Below are positions 44,624 to 54,517 of a stretch of DNA of 64,000 bases, one piece after another. The notes under the pieces are model-generated. The model was not told the origin of the DNA. It saw nothing but the letters and a program-made list of their open reading frames with translations, and did no database searches. Within the stretch, counting starts at the first letter, position 1; the number at the start of each line of letters is the position of its first letter. Both the position numbers and the translations under genes were made by a program. Origin of the DNA: Phenylobacterium aquaticum (GTDB taxonomy: Bacteria; Pseudomonadota; Alphaproteobacteria; Caulobacterales; Caulobacteraceae); assembly GCA_947378305.1 (NCBI GenBank), contig CANCJJ010000006.1, positions 50,813 to 114,812 of the forward strand, written 5' to 3'.

Positions 44624-45487
44624 CTAGGCAGTGACGGTCGACAGGGCTTCTTCCAGGTCCTGGAAGGTGGGCTGATGTTCCGTGGGGACATTGGTGCGGC
44701 CAATTTCCACCGAGACCTGGGCAGCATTGCCATGCAGGTGGGAGATCAGGACCGACTGAATGATCCGGTAGACCGTCGATTCTTCGTCGACAATCTGTGT
44801 GATCCGATGACCGAAGGGCCCGACCAGTCCATAGGCCAGGAGCACGCCCAGGAAGGTACCCACCAGGGCACCGCCGATCATTTCACCCAGGACGGCCGGG
44901 GGCTCAGTGATCGATCCCATGGTCTTGATGACGCCCAGAACCGCGGCAACGATCCCCAAGGCTGGCAGGGCGTCTGACAGACTGACAACAGCATGCCCGG
45001 CCATGAGGGATTCATGGTGGTGCTTTTCCAGTTGTTTTTCCATGGCGTCTTCGACCTGGTGGGGATCCTCCAGATTCATCGTCATCATCCGGATTGTGTC
45101 GCAGATGAAATCGATTGCGAAATGGTCGCCAAGGATCCGCGGGTAGGCAGAAAAAATAGACGATTCAGATGGATTTTCGATGTGGGATTCCAGGGCAACC
45201 ACACCCTTGGCCTTCATTGTTTTTGTGATCTGGAACAATAAAGACAGCAGGTTTACGTAGTCTTCTGGCTTCCATTTCGCACCAGAAAAAACGGACTTAA
45301 GTCCGCCTGCCAATTGTTTCAGGACAGTCATTGAGTTGCCGATTAGCAAACTTGCGACACCAGCCCCTAGAATAGTTGGACCTTCGATTATAAGGGCGTG
45401 GAAAATAACCGCCATGCTTCCATTGGAGAGAACATAGGGTACGAATACCACAACCAGCAGGAGAACTATTCCGATAATTGCTATCAT
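44624..45487 (-). CDS. motA: Flagellar motor stator protein
   Basis: A 287-residue inner-membrane protein forming, with MotB, the proton channel that drives the flagellum. Four hydrophobic segments are seen: the N-terminus (about 2-22), 30-50, and two near 170-190 and 200-222 (ALPALGIVAAVLGVIKTMGS and LGEMIGGALVGTFLGVLLAY). In the cytoplasmic loop the rotor-contact charges align as lysine for R90 of E. coli and glutamate in VVALESHIENP for E98. motB is not adjacent. The first third has noticeably lower GC than its neighbours. Divergent from the MFS gene. Confidence 0.94.
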   Translation of the reverse strand: MIAIIGIVLLLVVVFVPYVLSNGSMAVIFHALIIEGPTILGAGVASLLIGNSMTVLKQLAGGLKSVFSGAKWKPEDYVNLLSLLFQITKTMKAKGVVALESHIENPSESSIFSAYPRILGDHFAIDFICDTIRMMTMNLEDPHQVEDAMEKQLEKHHHESLMAGHAVVSLSDALPALGIVAAVLGVIKTMGSITEPPAVLGEMIGGALVGTFLGVLLAYGLVGPFGHRITQIVDEESTVYRIIQSVLISHLHGNAAQVSVEIGRTNVPTEHQPTFQDLEEALSTVTA

Positions 45488-45567
45488 TTAGATCGCCAGT
45501 TTCAAGGTCATGGGATCTGTTTTAGGCGTGAAAACTTAATACAGCGTGAGCATTCGCATGGGGTTTG

Positions 45568-45583
45568 CGCCCGGGCCCGGGCG
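45568..45583. repeat. 16-base perfect GC palindrome between motA and MFS genes
   Basis: CGCCCGGGCCCGGGCG reads the same on both strands. It lies 80 bases before motA and 15 bases before the MFS start, near the MFS ribosome site. Whether it binds a protein or is a chance GC run is not known. Confidence 0.5.
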
Positions 45584-45598
45584 GGCTTAGGGAGGAGC

Positions 45599-46906
45599 AT
45601 GTCCAAGTCATCTGAAACCCTGCCAGGCGTAAGTCGAGGTTCATTCGCCATCATATTCTGTGTGTCCCTGGCAACGGCTATGGGCAATACGGGTATGATT
45701 TCTGTGCTGCCAGCCATCGGACGATCGACGGGTATTCCGGACGCCATGGTCGCAGGGATTTTTTCGCTGTCGGCCTTGCTCTGGGCATTTTCATCGCCCT
45801 TCTGGGCCCGGGCGTCAGATCGGTATGGTCGCAAGCCCCTGATGATGATCGGCCTGTCTGGATTCATGATCTCCATGGCCATGTGCGCCCTGGTGGTCTC
45901 GATTGGCCTTCGCCATCTGGCCCCACCCCTGATGATTTTCGGCTTCTTCTTGCTGGCCCGGGCCTTGTTTGGCCTGTTTGGCGCCGCGTCGAACCCTGCG
46001 ACCCAGGCCTATCTTGCCGAGCACACCCCGGTTGAGCAGCGGACCCAGTCCATGTCGAGCCTGGCTGGGGCCTTCGGGCTTGGTACCGTGATCGGGCCCT
46101 TCATAGCCCCCCTCTTTATCCTGCCCCTGGTCGGACTGGCCGGGCCTATGGTGGGCTTTTCCATGATCGCGGCGGGCATGCTCTTTGTGGTCTGGCGTTA
46201 TTTGCCGGAAAGCCAGTTTCGGCCCGCCTGGGTCGCCTCCGTGCGAGAGCCAGGCGGGGCCAAGCCGACCCCCATGTGGCGGGATCGCCGTCTGACGCCT
46301 TTTCTGATCTATGGATTTATCGTGTCTGTGAGCCAGACGGCCCAGGCCCAGACCCTTGGGTTCCTCATCATCGACAAGTTGAACATGTCGCCCACACAGG
46401 CGCAGGGCTTTATCGCCATATCGATGATGTTTGGCGCGGTTGCAGGTCTCCTGTCCCAGTGGGGCCTGATCCGCATGTTCGAGATGACGCCCCGGCAATT
46501 GCTGAGATGGGGCGTGGCTGTGGCGGCGGCTGGGAATCTCATCGTGGCCTTTGCCCCGGATTATTGGGCAGTTGTGGCCGGATATGCCTTGTCGAGTCTG
46601 GGATTCGGATTGGCACGGCCAGGCTTTACAGTCGGGGCGTCCTTAGCCGTCACCATGGGCGAGCAGGCGAGGGCGGCGGGGGCCATTGCGGCAGTCAATG
46701 GCGTGAACGTGGTCCTGGCTCCAGCCTTTGTCCTGCTCTACGAGAAAATTCACCCGGCCCCCTTCCTGCTGAATGTCTGCCTCTTGCTCGGTATGCTGGC
46801 CTTTGCCCTGAACAATTCCCAGCTCAGGAATGCAGATGCCAAACCTCCGACGGGGGCCGATGTTGCGCTTGCGACCCTGGAGCACCAGGACGAAGGCACA
46901 AGCTAG
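45599..46906 (+). CDS. MFS transporter, DHA1-like 12-helix family
   Basis: A 435-residue transporter with about 12 helices. The motif between helices 2 and 3 is seen as WARASDRYGRKPLMMIGLSG. LAGAFGLGTVIGPFIAPLF around helix 5 is the antiporter-type motif, so it is probably an exporter of drugs or metabolites. The ATG at 45599 has a GGAGGAG site; the longer frame starting at 45398 would run through the motA start on the other strand and is rejected. A stand-alone gene. Confidence 0.92.
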   Translation: MSKSSETLPGVSRGSFAIIFCVSLATAMGNTGMISVLPAIGRSTGIPDAMVAGIFSLSALLWAFSSPFWARASDRYGRKPLMMIGLSGFMISMAMCALVVSIGLRHLAPPLMIFGFFLLARALFGLFGAASNPATQAYLAEHTPVEQRTQSMSSLAGAFGLGTVIGPFIAPLFILPLVGLAGPMVGFSMIAAGMLFVVWRYLPESQFRPAWVASVREPGGAKPTPMWRDRRLTPFLIYGFIVSVSQTAQAQTLGFLIIDKLNMSPTQAQGFIAISMMFGAVAGLLSQWGLIRMFEMTPRQLLRWGVAVAAAGNLIVAFAPDYWAVVAGYALSSLGFGLARPGFTVGASLAVTMGEQARAAGAIAAVNGVNVVLAPAFVLLYEKIHPAPFLLNVCLLLGMLAFALNNSQLRNADAKPPTGADVALATLEHQDEGTS

Positions 46907-46935
46907 GACACGGACTCCGCCAGGGCAGAGGGGCT

Positions 46936-48162
46936 CTAGGGCTGTGGGAGGTCCCGCAATTGAGCAATTATGTCGGGGGAAATATAGCCATCTGCCAAGA
47001 GCCCCTTCGATTTTTGCCAGGCCCTGAGCGCGGCACGGGTCTTGACCCCCGTTAGGCCATCTATGGGCCCGGGATCGAAGCCCTGGGCGGTCAGTTTTTC
47101 CTGGACCATGAGCCGATCCTGCATGGATAGCGGGACTTCGTCCGGCCAGGGGCGAACCAGGGGCGCACCTCCGGCAAACCTGTCGGCGAGCAGGCCGACG
47201 GCCAGGGCATAGGTCATGGCATTATTGTATTTCCGGATCACGAAATGGTTTGGAAGGAGCAAAAACAAGGGACCATTTGCGCCCGTCGGCGCAATCAGAG
47301 ATGCGGTTGATGCTTGATCAGAGTCCGACCAGGGCAGGCCATCAGCACAGCGGACATCCATGAGATCCCACGCGGCCGGAGGAAGGGCTGGACCTTCAAC
47401 CAGGCTGAAGTCGAAATCATCCGGAACGACAACCTCTCGCGCCCAGCCCTCTCCGCGTCGCCAGCCATCCCGGAGCATCAGATTGGCCGCAGAGGCAAGG
47501 GCGTCGAGAGACGATCCCCAAATATCCCGCTGTCCGTCCCCGTCGGCATCCACGGCGGTCGAGAGAAAGCTCTCCGGTATGAACTGGGTCTGGCCCATGG
47601 CCCCGGCCCAAGATCCGACCAGGCGGGAACGAGGAAATTCACCGGAGTCTATAATTCGCAGGGCTGCGATGAGCTGGGCCTCGGCAAAGGCCTGACGGCG
47701 GCCCTGGGCGGCCAGTGTGGCCATGGCCCGGACAACATCAAAATTGCCCATGACAGCGCCAAAGCCTGATTCCATGCCCCAGATGGCCAGAAGTATGTCG
47801 CCGGGCACTCCATAGGCGGCCTCAATGGCCTGGAGACTCGGCAGAAGACTGGCCCGATAGCGGCGTCCCAAGGCAATCCGGTCCTCAGATACCGTCGTCC
47901 GGATATACTGGCTGAAGGGCTTGAGGAATTCAGGCTGGCGATTATCCAGGGCGGGGATGCGCGGATCGGGGGTCAGTCCCGCCAGTTCCCGGTCGAGTCG
48001 ATCGGCAGACAGGCCAGCGGCCAGGGCGCGTGTCCGAAACCCCAAGAGCCAGGTTTGAAACCCTGATTCCGTTGATAAATCAGGCGCATCAGCAGGAATT
48101 TGCCCCAGGACAGGACTTGCCCAGCCCGCCATCACCGTCATGATCAGGGTGCGTCGATCCAT
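46936..48162 (-). CDS. Lytic murein transglycosylase B family with peptidoglycan-binding domain
   Basis: A 408-residue exported enzyme that cleaves the glycan strand of the cell wall with formation of 1,6-anhydro ends. A signal peptide ends near VLGQIPA. The SLT_2/MltB domain (about 30-325) has the catalytic glutamate in LAIWGMESGFGAVMGNFD, then SWAGAMGQTQFIPES and DADGDGQRDIWGSSLDALAS. A PG_binding_1 domain covers about 345-405 (QEKLTAQGFDPGPIDGLTG). No lipobox, so it is soluble in the periplasm. Confidence 0.94.
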   Translation of the reverse strand: MDRRTLIMTVMAGWASPVLGQIPADAPDLSTESGFQTWLLGFRTRALAAGLSADRLDRELAGLTPDPRIPALDNRQPEFLKPFSQYIRTTVSEDRIALGRRYRASLLPSLQAIEAAYGVPGDILLAIWGMESGFGAVMGNFDVVRAMATLAAQGRRQAFAEAQLIAALRIIDSGEFPRSRLVGSWAGAMGQTQFIPESFLSTAVDADGDGQRDIWGSSLDALASAANLMLRDGWRRGEGWAREVVVPDDFDFSLVEGPALPPAAWDLMDVRCADGLPWSDSDQASTASLIAPTGANGPLFLLLPNHFVIRKYNNAMTYALAVGLLADRFAGGAPLVRPWPDEVPLSMQDRLMVQEKLTAQGFDPGPIDGLTGVKTRAALRAWQKSKGLLADGYISPDIIAQLRDLPQP

Positions 48163-48248
48163 GGGACCTTCTAGAACATGCCGGGGGATGATGGAATCGC
48201 TGTCATGGCTCTCTTGTGGAATTGCTGGCTATGATTGGGCGGGGAGCG

Positions 48249-48277
48249 TTGACTCATCCAGGGCTTGCCCGTATATC
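48249..48277 (+). promoter_or_regulatory. Strong sigma-70 promoter of rpmJ
   Basis: TTGACT (48249-48254), a 17-base spacer and TATATC (48272-48277), 57 bases before the rpmJ ATG. Near-consensus elements with the best spacing, as expected for a ribosomal protein gene. Confidence 0.65.
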
Positions 48278-48333
48278 CGCCCGCTCATTCGGTCGCCCGG
48301 ACCTCCGTCCCGCACCAGCAGAAGTCGAAGGTC

Positions 48334-48459
48334 ATGAAGGTCAGAAGCTCACTCAAGTCGCTCAAGACACGTCATCGGGACTGCAAGCTCGTGCGTCGCA
48401 AGGGCGTGGTCTATGTGATCAACAAGACAAACCCGCGCTTTAAAGCCAAGCAGGGCTAA
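48334..48459 (+). CDS. rpmJ: 50S ribosomal protein L36
   Basis: A 41-residue basic protein, [20 protein letters not shown] then [21 protein letters not shown]. This is the longer alphaproteobacterial form of L36 that has lost the zinc CCCH set (a single cysteine remains, C17). It sits in the large subunit near the peptidyl transferase region. A monocistronic gene between its own promoter and a hairpin terminator. The ATG at 48334 is the family start; a longer reading is not supported. Confidence 0.96.
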   Translation: MKVRSSLKSLKTRHRDCKLVRRKGVVYVINKTNPRFKAKQG

Positions 48460-48537
48460 GCAAGGGTGCTCGCGGCTTGAGGCCACATATGGTCTCTGCC
48501 CAGCGCATGATCCGTATTTCCATCGCGTGAAATCCTG

Positions 48538-48561
48538 AACCCCGGACATGGTGCCGGGGTT
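48538..48561 (+). terminator. Hairpin terminator after rpmJ
   Basis: AACCCCGG (48538-48545) pairs perfectly with CCGGGGTT (48554-48561) around an eight-base loop. The T-tract is short because the gapR promoter -35 begins at the last stem base. Confidence 0.65.
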
Positions 48562-48601
48562 TGTCATATCTGGCCCAGACCGCTAGGATCGCGCCAGATA
48601 T
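48561..48601 (+). promoter_or_regulatory. gapR promoter framed by a perfect 9-base inverted repeat
   Basis: TTGTCA (48561-48566), 17 bases, TAGGAT (48584-48589). The arms ATATCTGGC (48566-48574) and GCCAGATAT (48593-48601) lie on either side of the -10 box, the right one over the expected transcription start. This is where a repressor site would be. Confidence 0.6.
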
Positions 48602-48627
48602 CCATATTTCTGACTCGAGAGATTCCC

Positions 48628-48894
48628 ATGGCCGACGACGCTGCCCATTCCGATATTCTGAACCAGGCGGCCCAGGGGCAGCTCAAGAGCATTATTGAGC
48701 GGATCGAGCGGCTCGAGGTCGAAAAGTCCGAAATTGCCGAGCAGATCAAAGAGGTCTTCTCCGAAGCCAAGGGGAACGGCTTTGACGTGAAGATCCTTCG
48801 CAAAGTCGTTCGCATCCGCAAGCAGGATCGCGCCAAGCGGCTTGAGGAAGAAGCCATTCTCGACCTCTACCTCTCCGCCATGGGAGAAATTTGA
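48628..48894 (+). CDS. gapR: GapR family nucleoid-associated protein (DUF2312)
   Basis: An 88-residue coiled-coil protein. [40 protein letters not shown] and [15 protein letters not shown] match Caulobacter GapR closely over the full length. GapR tetramers close around overtwisted, AT-rich DNA, collect ahead of replication and transcription forks and stimulate gyrase and topoisomerase IV. It has its own promoter just behind the rpmJ terminator. The stop overlaps the next gene's TTG start (TTGA). Confidence 0.95.
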   Translation: MADDAAHSDILNQAAQGQLKSIIERIERLEVEKSEIAEQIKEVFSEAKGNGFDVKILRKVVRIRKQDRAKRLEEEAILDLYLSAMGEI

Positions 48895-49202
48895 AGCGAG
48901 GGCCACCCGACCTGAAGGCGGCTGCCCAGCGCGCCGCCCTCAATGCCCTGAAGCGTGCCCGTCGTCAGGCGGACCGCGCCGGCGTGAAGTTATCCGAATG
49001 GGAAGGCGAATTCCTGGGCTCTGTCGAAGACCGCCTGAAAACCTACGGTCGGGCATTTGGTGATCCGGAACTGGGCGGACCCGGACAGGCCCTTTCGATG
49101 ATGCAGCACGTCAAGCTCAAGGAAATTTCCGCCAAGGCGAAGGGCGAAAAGCGGACGTTTGGACGGAAAAAACCGAGCAAGTCCGAGCCCTCAGACGATT
49201 AA
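48891..49202 (+). CDS. Conserved hypothetical protein downstream of gapR
   Basis: A 103-residue, highly basic helical protein: [19 protein letters not shown], then [20 protein letters not shown], a [17 protein letters not shown] block and a Lys-rich tail ([13 protein letters not shown]). I do not recognise a family. The frame is good: TTG at 48891 overlaps the gapR stop and GGGAG stands just upstream, so it is coupled to gapR translation. The charge suggests nucleic acid or GapR binding, an inference only. Confidence 0.75.
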   Translation: MKRGPPDLKAAAQRAALNALKRARRQADRAGVKLSEWEGEFLGSVEDRLKTYGRAFGDPELGGPGQALSMMQHVKLKEISAKAKGEKRTFGRKKPSKSEPSDD

Positions 49203-49295
49203 GCCCTCCAGCCCCCGGCCTTATGACTTGCCCCCGCAATCAAGGCAGGCATATTGGAGAAAAGACTACGCCATTCGGCGGCATGGGAGGCGCAC

Positions 49296-51410
49296 ATGAA
49301 ATCCTTTAAATTGGCTGGCCTGTTGGCCCTGACGGCGGTGCTGGCCGCCTGCGGTCCCTTTGGTGGCAAGGCCGGCAATGTTGATGGCAAGCGGCTCATG
49401 GCGGCCAGCACGAATGGTGAGTGGCTCTCCGTGGGGCGCACCTATGACGAGCAGAGGTTCAGCCCGCTCGACAAGATCGACACCAAGAATGTCGGCCAGC
49501 TCGGTCTGGCCTGGTCCCATCAGTTTGATACCGACCGGGGCCAGGAGGCCACGCCGGTCATGGTCGATGGCGTGCTCTACACCACCACAGCCTGGTCAAA
49601 GGTCTATGCCCTGGACGCCAAGTCTGGCGAGGTGAAGTGGTCCTTTGATCCAAAGGTTGATGGCTCCAAGGGCTTTGATGCCTGCTGTGACGTGGTCAAC
49701 CGCGGGGTCGCTGTCTGGAAGGGCCGGGTCTATGTCGGCACCCTTGACGGGCGGCTGATTGCCCTGGACGCGGGGACGGGAAAGACCGTCTGGTCGACCC
49801 AGACCACGGATAACAGCAAGCCCTACACGATTACAGGGGCTCCCCGGATCGTGAAGGACAAGGTCCTGATCGGAAATGGCGGCGCTGAATATGGCGTGCG
49901 TGGCTATGTCACGGCCTATGATGCGGCCACGGGCAAGCAGGTTTGGCGCTTCTATACGGCCCCGAATCCGGAAGGTAAGCCCGATGGGGCCGCCTCTGAC
50001 AAGATCATGGCCGAAAAGGCCGCGGGGACCTGGTTCGGTGATGTCTGGAAGCAGACCGGTGGCGGTGCCACGGTTTGGGACTCCATGGCCTATGATCCGG
50101 CCCTGGACATCGTCTATCTCGGGGTTGGCAATGGCACGCCCTGGAACCATTTGAAGCGGTCAAACGGCAAGGGCGACAACCTCTTCGTCTCGTCCATTCT
50201 CGCGCTCAAGCCGGATACGGGCGAATATGTCTGGCACTATCAGACCACGCCGGGCGAGAGCTGGGACTATACCGCGACCCAGCACATCATGCTGGCAGAC
50301 CTCACCATTGGTGGCCAGCCACGCAAGGTCCTCATGCAGGCCCCCAAGAATGGCTTCTTCTACGTCATCGATCGGGCGACGGGTGGCTTGATTTCGGCCA
50401 ATGCCTATGTCCCGATCACCTGGGCAACCGGGGTAGACCCAAAGACGGGTCGACCCATCGAAAATCCGGCCGCCCGCTACAAGGACGCGCCTTCCCTCCA
50501 GTTGCCGGGCCCGCTGGGTGGACATAACTGGCACCCCATGGCCTTCAATCCCAAGGAAGGGCTGGTCTACATCCCCGCTCATGCGGCTCCGTTTGCCTAT
50601 GTCAATATTGGCGACTTCAAGTTCAAGCCCGGTGGCTGGAACCTCGGCACGAACTTCCTTGCGAATGCCCTGCCAGACGACAAGGCCCAACTCGCGGGTC
50701 TGAAGGCCATGTTCAAGGGACAACTCATCGCCTGGGACCCGGTGGCCGGTAAGGCGCGCTGGACCGTCGATCATCCCTATTTCTGGAACGGTGGCCTCAT
50801 GTCGACGGCTGGCGGACTGGTCTTCCAGGGGAGCGGTGAAGGCGAATTTGCGGCCTATGACGCAGCCAATGGCAAGAAACTCTGGGGCTTCGATGCCCAG
50901 AATGGCGTTGTGGCGGCTCCGTCCACCTATGAAATCGATGGCGAGCAATATGTGGCCCTGATGGTCGGCTATGGCGGGGCTGGTCCCGTTTCGGCATCGC
51001 CCTTGCTCAAGGATCGTCCCCGGCTTCCTGGCCGCCTGATGGTCTTCAAGCTGGGCGGCAAGGCCACCATCAAGCCCTTCGAGGTGGCCAAGGCCCCGGC
51101 GCTTGATCTGACCAAGATCAGCGCCCCCGGCGATGCCAAGCATGGATTTGCTCTCTATCATGAGAATTGCCAGGTCTGTCACAGCCCAAACGCGACAGGG
51201 TCCTATCTGCCCGACCTGCGCCGCTCACAAATGCTTTTGACCGCCGACAACTTTAAGTCCGTGGTTCTGGATGGAGCCCTGAAACAGAATGGCATGGCCA
51301 GCTTTGCCCGCTATCTGAATGCCCAGGATGCCGAAGATATTCGGGCCTACATCCTGACAGAGGCGGCCAAGGCCCAGGCCTCGGCAGCACCGGTCAAGTC
51401 GGCTCCTTGA
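49296..51410 (+). CDS. PQQ-dependent alcohol dehydrogenase (quinohemoprotein lipoprotein)
   Basis: A 704-residue enzyme. The N-terminus LLALTAVLAAC ends in a lipobox (C19), so it is a lipoprotein of the periplasmic face. An eight-bladed PQQ propeller follows (about 35-590) with the adjacent cysteine pair GFDACCDVV (C130-C131) and the catalytic aspartate in ESWDYTATQ (D324). A C-terminal cytochrome c domain has NCQVCHS (C625, C628, H629) and a likely methionine ligand in NGMASFARYL. It oxidises alcohols and passes electrons to a cytochrome or quinone. The residue two after D324 is Thr, so calcium rather than lanthanide is expected. GGGAGG before the ATG. No PQQ genes are nearby. Confidence 0.93.
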   Translation: MKSFKLAGLLALTAVLAACGPFGGKAGNVDGKRLMAASTNGEWLSVGRTYDEQRFSPLDKIDTKNVGQLGLAWSHQFDTDRGQEATPVMVDGVLYTTTAWSKVYALDAKSGEVKWSFDPKVDGSKGFDACCDVVNRGVAVWKGRVYVGTLDGRLIALDAGTGKTVWSTQTTDNSKPYTITGAPRIVKDKVLIGNGGAEYGVRGYVTAYDAATGKQVWRFYTAPNPEGKPDGAASDKIMAEKAAGTWFGDVWKQTGGGATVWDSMAYDPALDIVYLGVGNGTPWNHLKRSNGKGDNLFVSSILALKPDTGEYVWHYQTTPGESWDYTATQHIMLADLTIGGQPRKVLMQAPKNGFFYVIDRATGGLISANAYVPITWATGVDPKTGRPIENPAARYKDAPSLQLPGPLGGHNWHPMAFNPKEGLVYIPAHAAPFAYVNIGDFKFKPGGWNLGTNFLANALPDDKAQLAGLKAMFKGQLIAWDPVAGKARWTVDHPYFWNGGLMSTAGGLVFQGSGEGEFAAYDAANGKKLWGFDAQNGVVAAPSTYEIDGEQYVALMVGYGGAGPVSASPLLKDRPRLPGRLMVFKLGGKATIKPFEVAKAPALDLTKISAPGDAKHGFALYHENCQVCHSPNATGSYLPDLRRSQMLLTADNFKSVVLDGALKQNGMASFARYLNAQDAEDIRAYILTEAAKAQASAAPVKSAP

Positions 51411-51502
51411 CGACCATCCCATTCGGCGGGGCCCAGTCTTGGGTCCTGCTGATGGGAAGTTGCCGCTTTTAATTCCCCGGGAATGGACCTAGGTTGCGTC
51501 CA

Positions 51503-51600
51503 GTCCTCGGGGGGCCGCGCTTGAGCGGCTGAGAGGCGGGTAAGCCCGCAACCCGTAGAACCTGATCCGGGTCATGCCGGCGAAGGGAACGGGCATACGA
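51503..51600 (+). ncRNA. TPP riboswitch (THI element)
   Basis: The leader of thiC holds the conserved TPP aptamer: GGGGCC-type P1/P2 start, GCGGCTGAGAGGCGGG (CUGAGA core, 51526-51540), ACCCGTAGAACCTGATC, then CCGGGTCATGCCGGCGAAGGGA (ends about 51588). A further hairpin, GGGCA with TGCCC, lies between it and the thiC ribosome site, probably the expression platform. It should shut off thiC when thiamine diphosphate is plentiful. Confidence 0.93.
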
Positions 51601-51618
51601 GGTTCCGTGCCCCCTTGA

Positions 51619-53478
<1,860 letters not shown>

Positions 53479-53481
53479 TCC

Positions 53482-54429
53482 ATGGACGGGAGGGCCCCAG
53501 AGCGTGACGGCATGGTCTGGGTTCCCGGCGGGACCTTCCAGATGGGCTCTGACCATCACTATGCCGAGGAAGCGCCTGCCCGTCCGGTCAAGGTGGACGG
53601 ATTCTGGATGGACGCCCGCCCCGTCACCAATCGGGAATTCGCCCGCTTTATCGAGGCGACCGGGTGGGTGACCTTTGCCGAGCGAAAGCCGGATCCAGCA
53701 GACTATCCCGGGGTTCCGCACCACCTTCTCAAGCCGATGTCGGTCGTCTTTCAGATGACGCGTGGCCCGGTGCCCCTGAATAATCCCGGCAATTGGTGGG
53801 GGCTGATTGACGGGGCCTGCTGGAATCGGCCGCTTGGACCGGGAAGCTCGATTACAGGTCTGGACGATCACCCTGTGGTTCACGTCTGCTGGCACGATGT
53901 GGAGGCCTATGCGAAATGGGCGGGAGCTGACTTGCCAACCGAGGCGGAATGGGAGTTTGCAGCCTGGGGCGGTCATTCCGGCACGGAATTCGTCTGGGGC
54001 TCAGAGCTTGTCCCTGGGGGTAAGCATTTCGCCAATACCTGGCAGGGTCGTTTTCCTTACGAAAACAGCAAGGACGACGGCTGGGTAAGAACCTCGCCTG
54101 TCGCCAGCTATCCGGCCAATGGCTATGGCCTGTTCGACATGATCGGCAATGTCTGGGAACTGACCCAGGACTGGTGGTCGACGCCGGGGCCCGTGACCTC
54201 GCCCTGTTGCGCGCCGTCCAATCCAAGAGGCGGAGCTGAGTCTGCCAGCTATGATCCCCTGACCCCTGACATTCCCATCCCCCGAAAGGTCATGAAGGGC
54301 GGGTCGCACCTGTGCGCGCCCTCCTATTGCCGACGCTATCGCCCGCCTGCGCGCCATGCCCAGGCCGTAGATACGGCCACCAGTCATATGGGGTTCCGCT
54401 GCATAATTCGCCCCGGGACGGCGGGCTGA
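53482..54429 (+). CDS. Formylglycine-generating enzyme (SUMF1/FGE family)
   Basis: A 315-residue FGE-fold protein. VWVPGGTFQMGSD, GFWMDARPVTNREFARFIEATG, HPVVHVCWHDVEAYAKWAG and LPTEAEWEFAAWGG are the fold's core; the C-terminal GGSHLCAPSYCRRYRPPAR holds the copper-binding pair C278 and C283 with the five-residue spacing of true FGE, so it is predicted active. FGE oxidises a cysteine of CxPxR in sulfatases to formylglycine. No sulfatase is in the window. No signal peptide, so cytoplasmic. Only three bases separate it from thiC, so it should be on the TPP-controlled transcript. Confidence 0.9.
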   Translation: MDGRAPERDGMVWVPGGTFQMGSDHHYAEEAPARPVKVDGFWMDARPVTNREFARFIEATGWVTFAERKPDPADYPGVPHHLLKPMSVVFQMTRGPVPLNNPGNWWGLIDGACWNRPLGPGSSITGLDDHPVVHVCWHDVEAYAKWAGADLPTEAEWEFAAWGGHSGTEFVWGSELVPGGKHFANTWQGRFPYENSKDDGWVRTSPVASYPANGYGLFDMIGNVWELTQDWWSTPGPVTSPCCAPSNPRGGAESASYDPLTPDIPIPRKVMKGGSHLCAPSYCRRYRPPARHAQAVDTATSHMGFRCIIRPGTAG

Positions 54430-54517
54430 GGCCCAATTGTCGTCTCTGCAGTTGTCTCGATCGCCGGACAATGCATTGTAACCGAGGTCTTCAGGACCAC
54501 GTTCAGGACACGTCATC

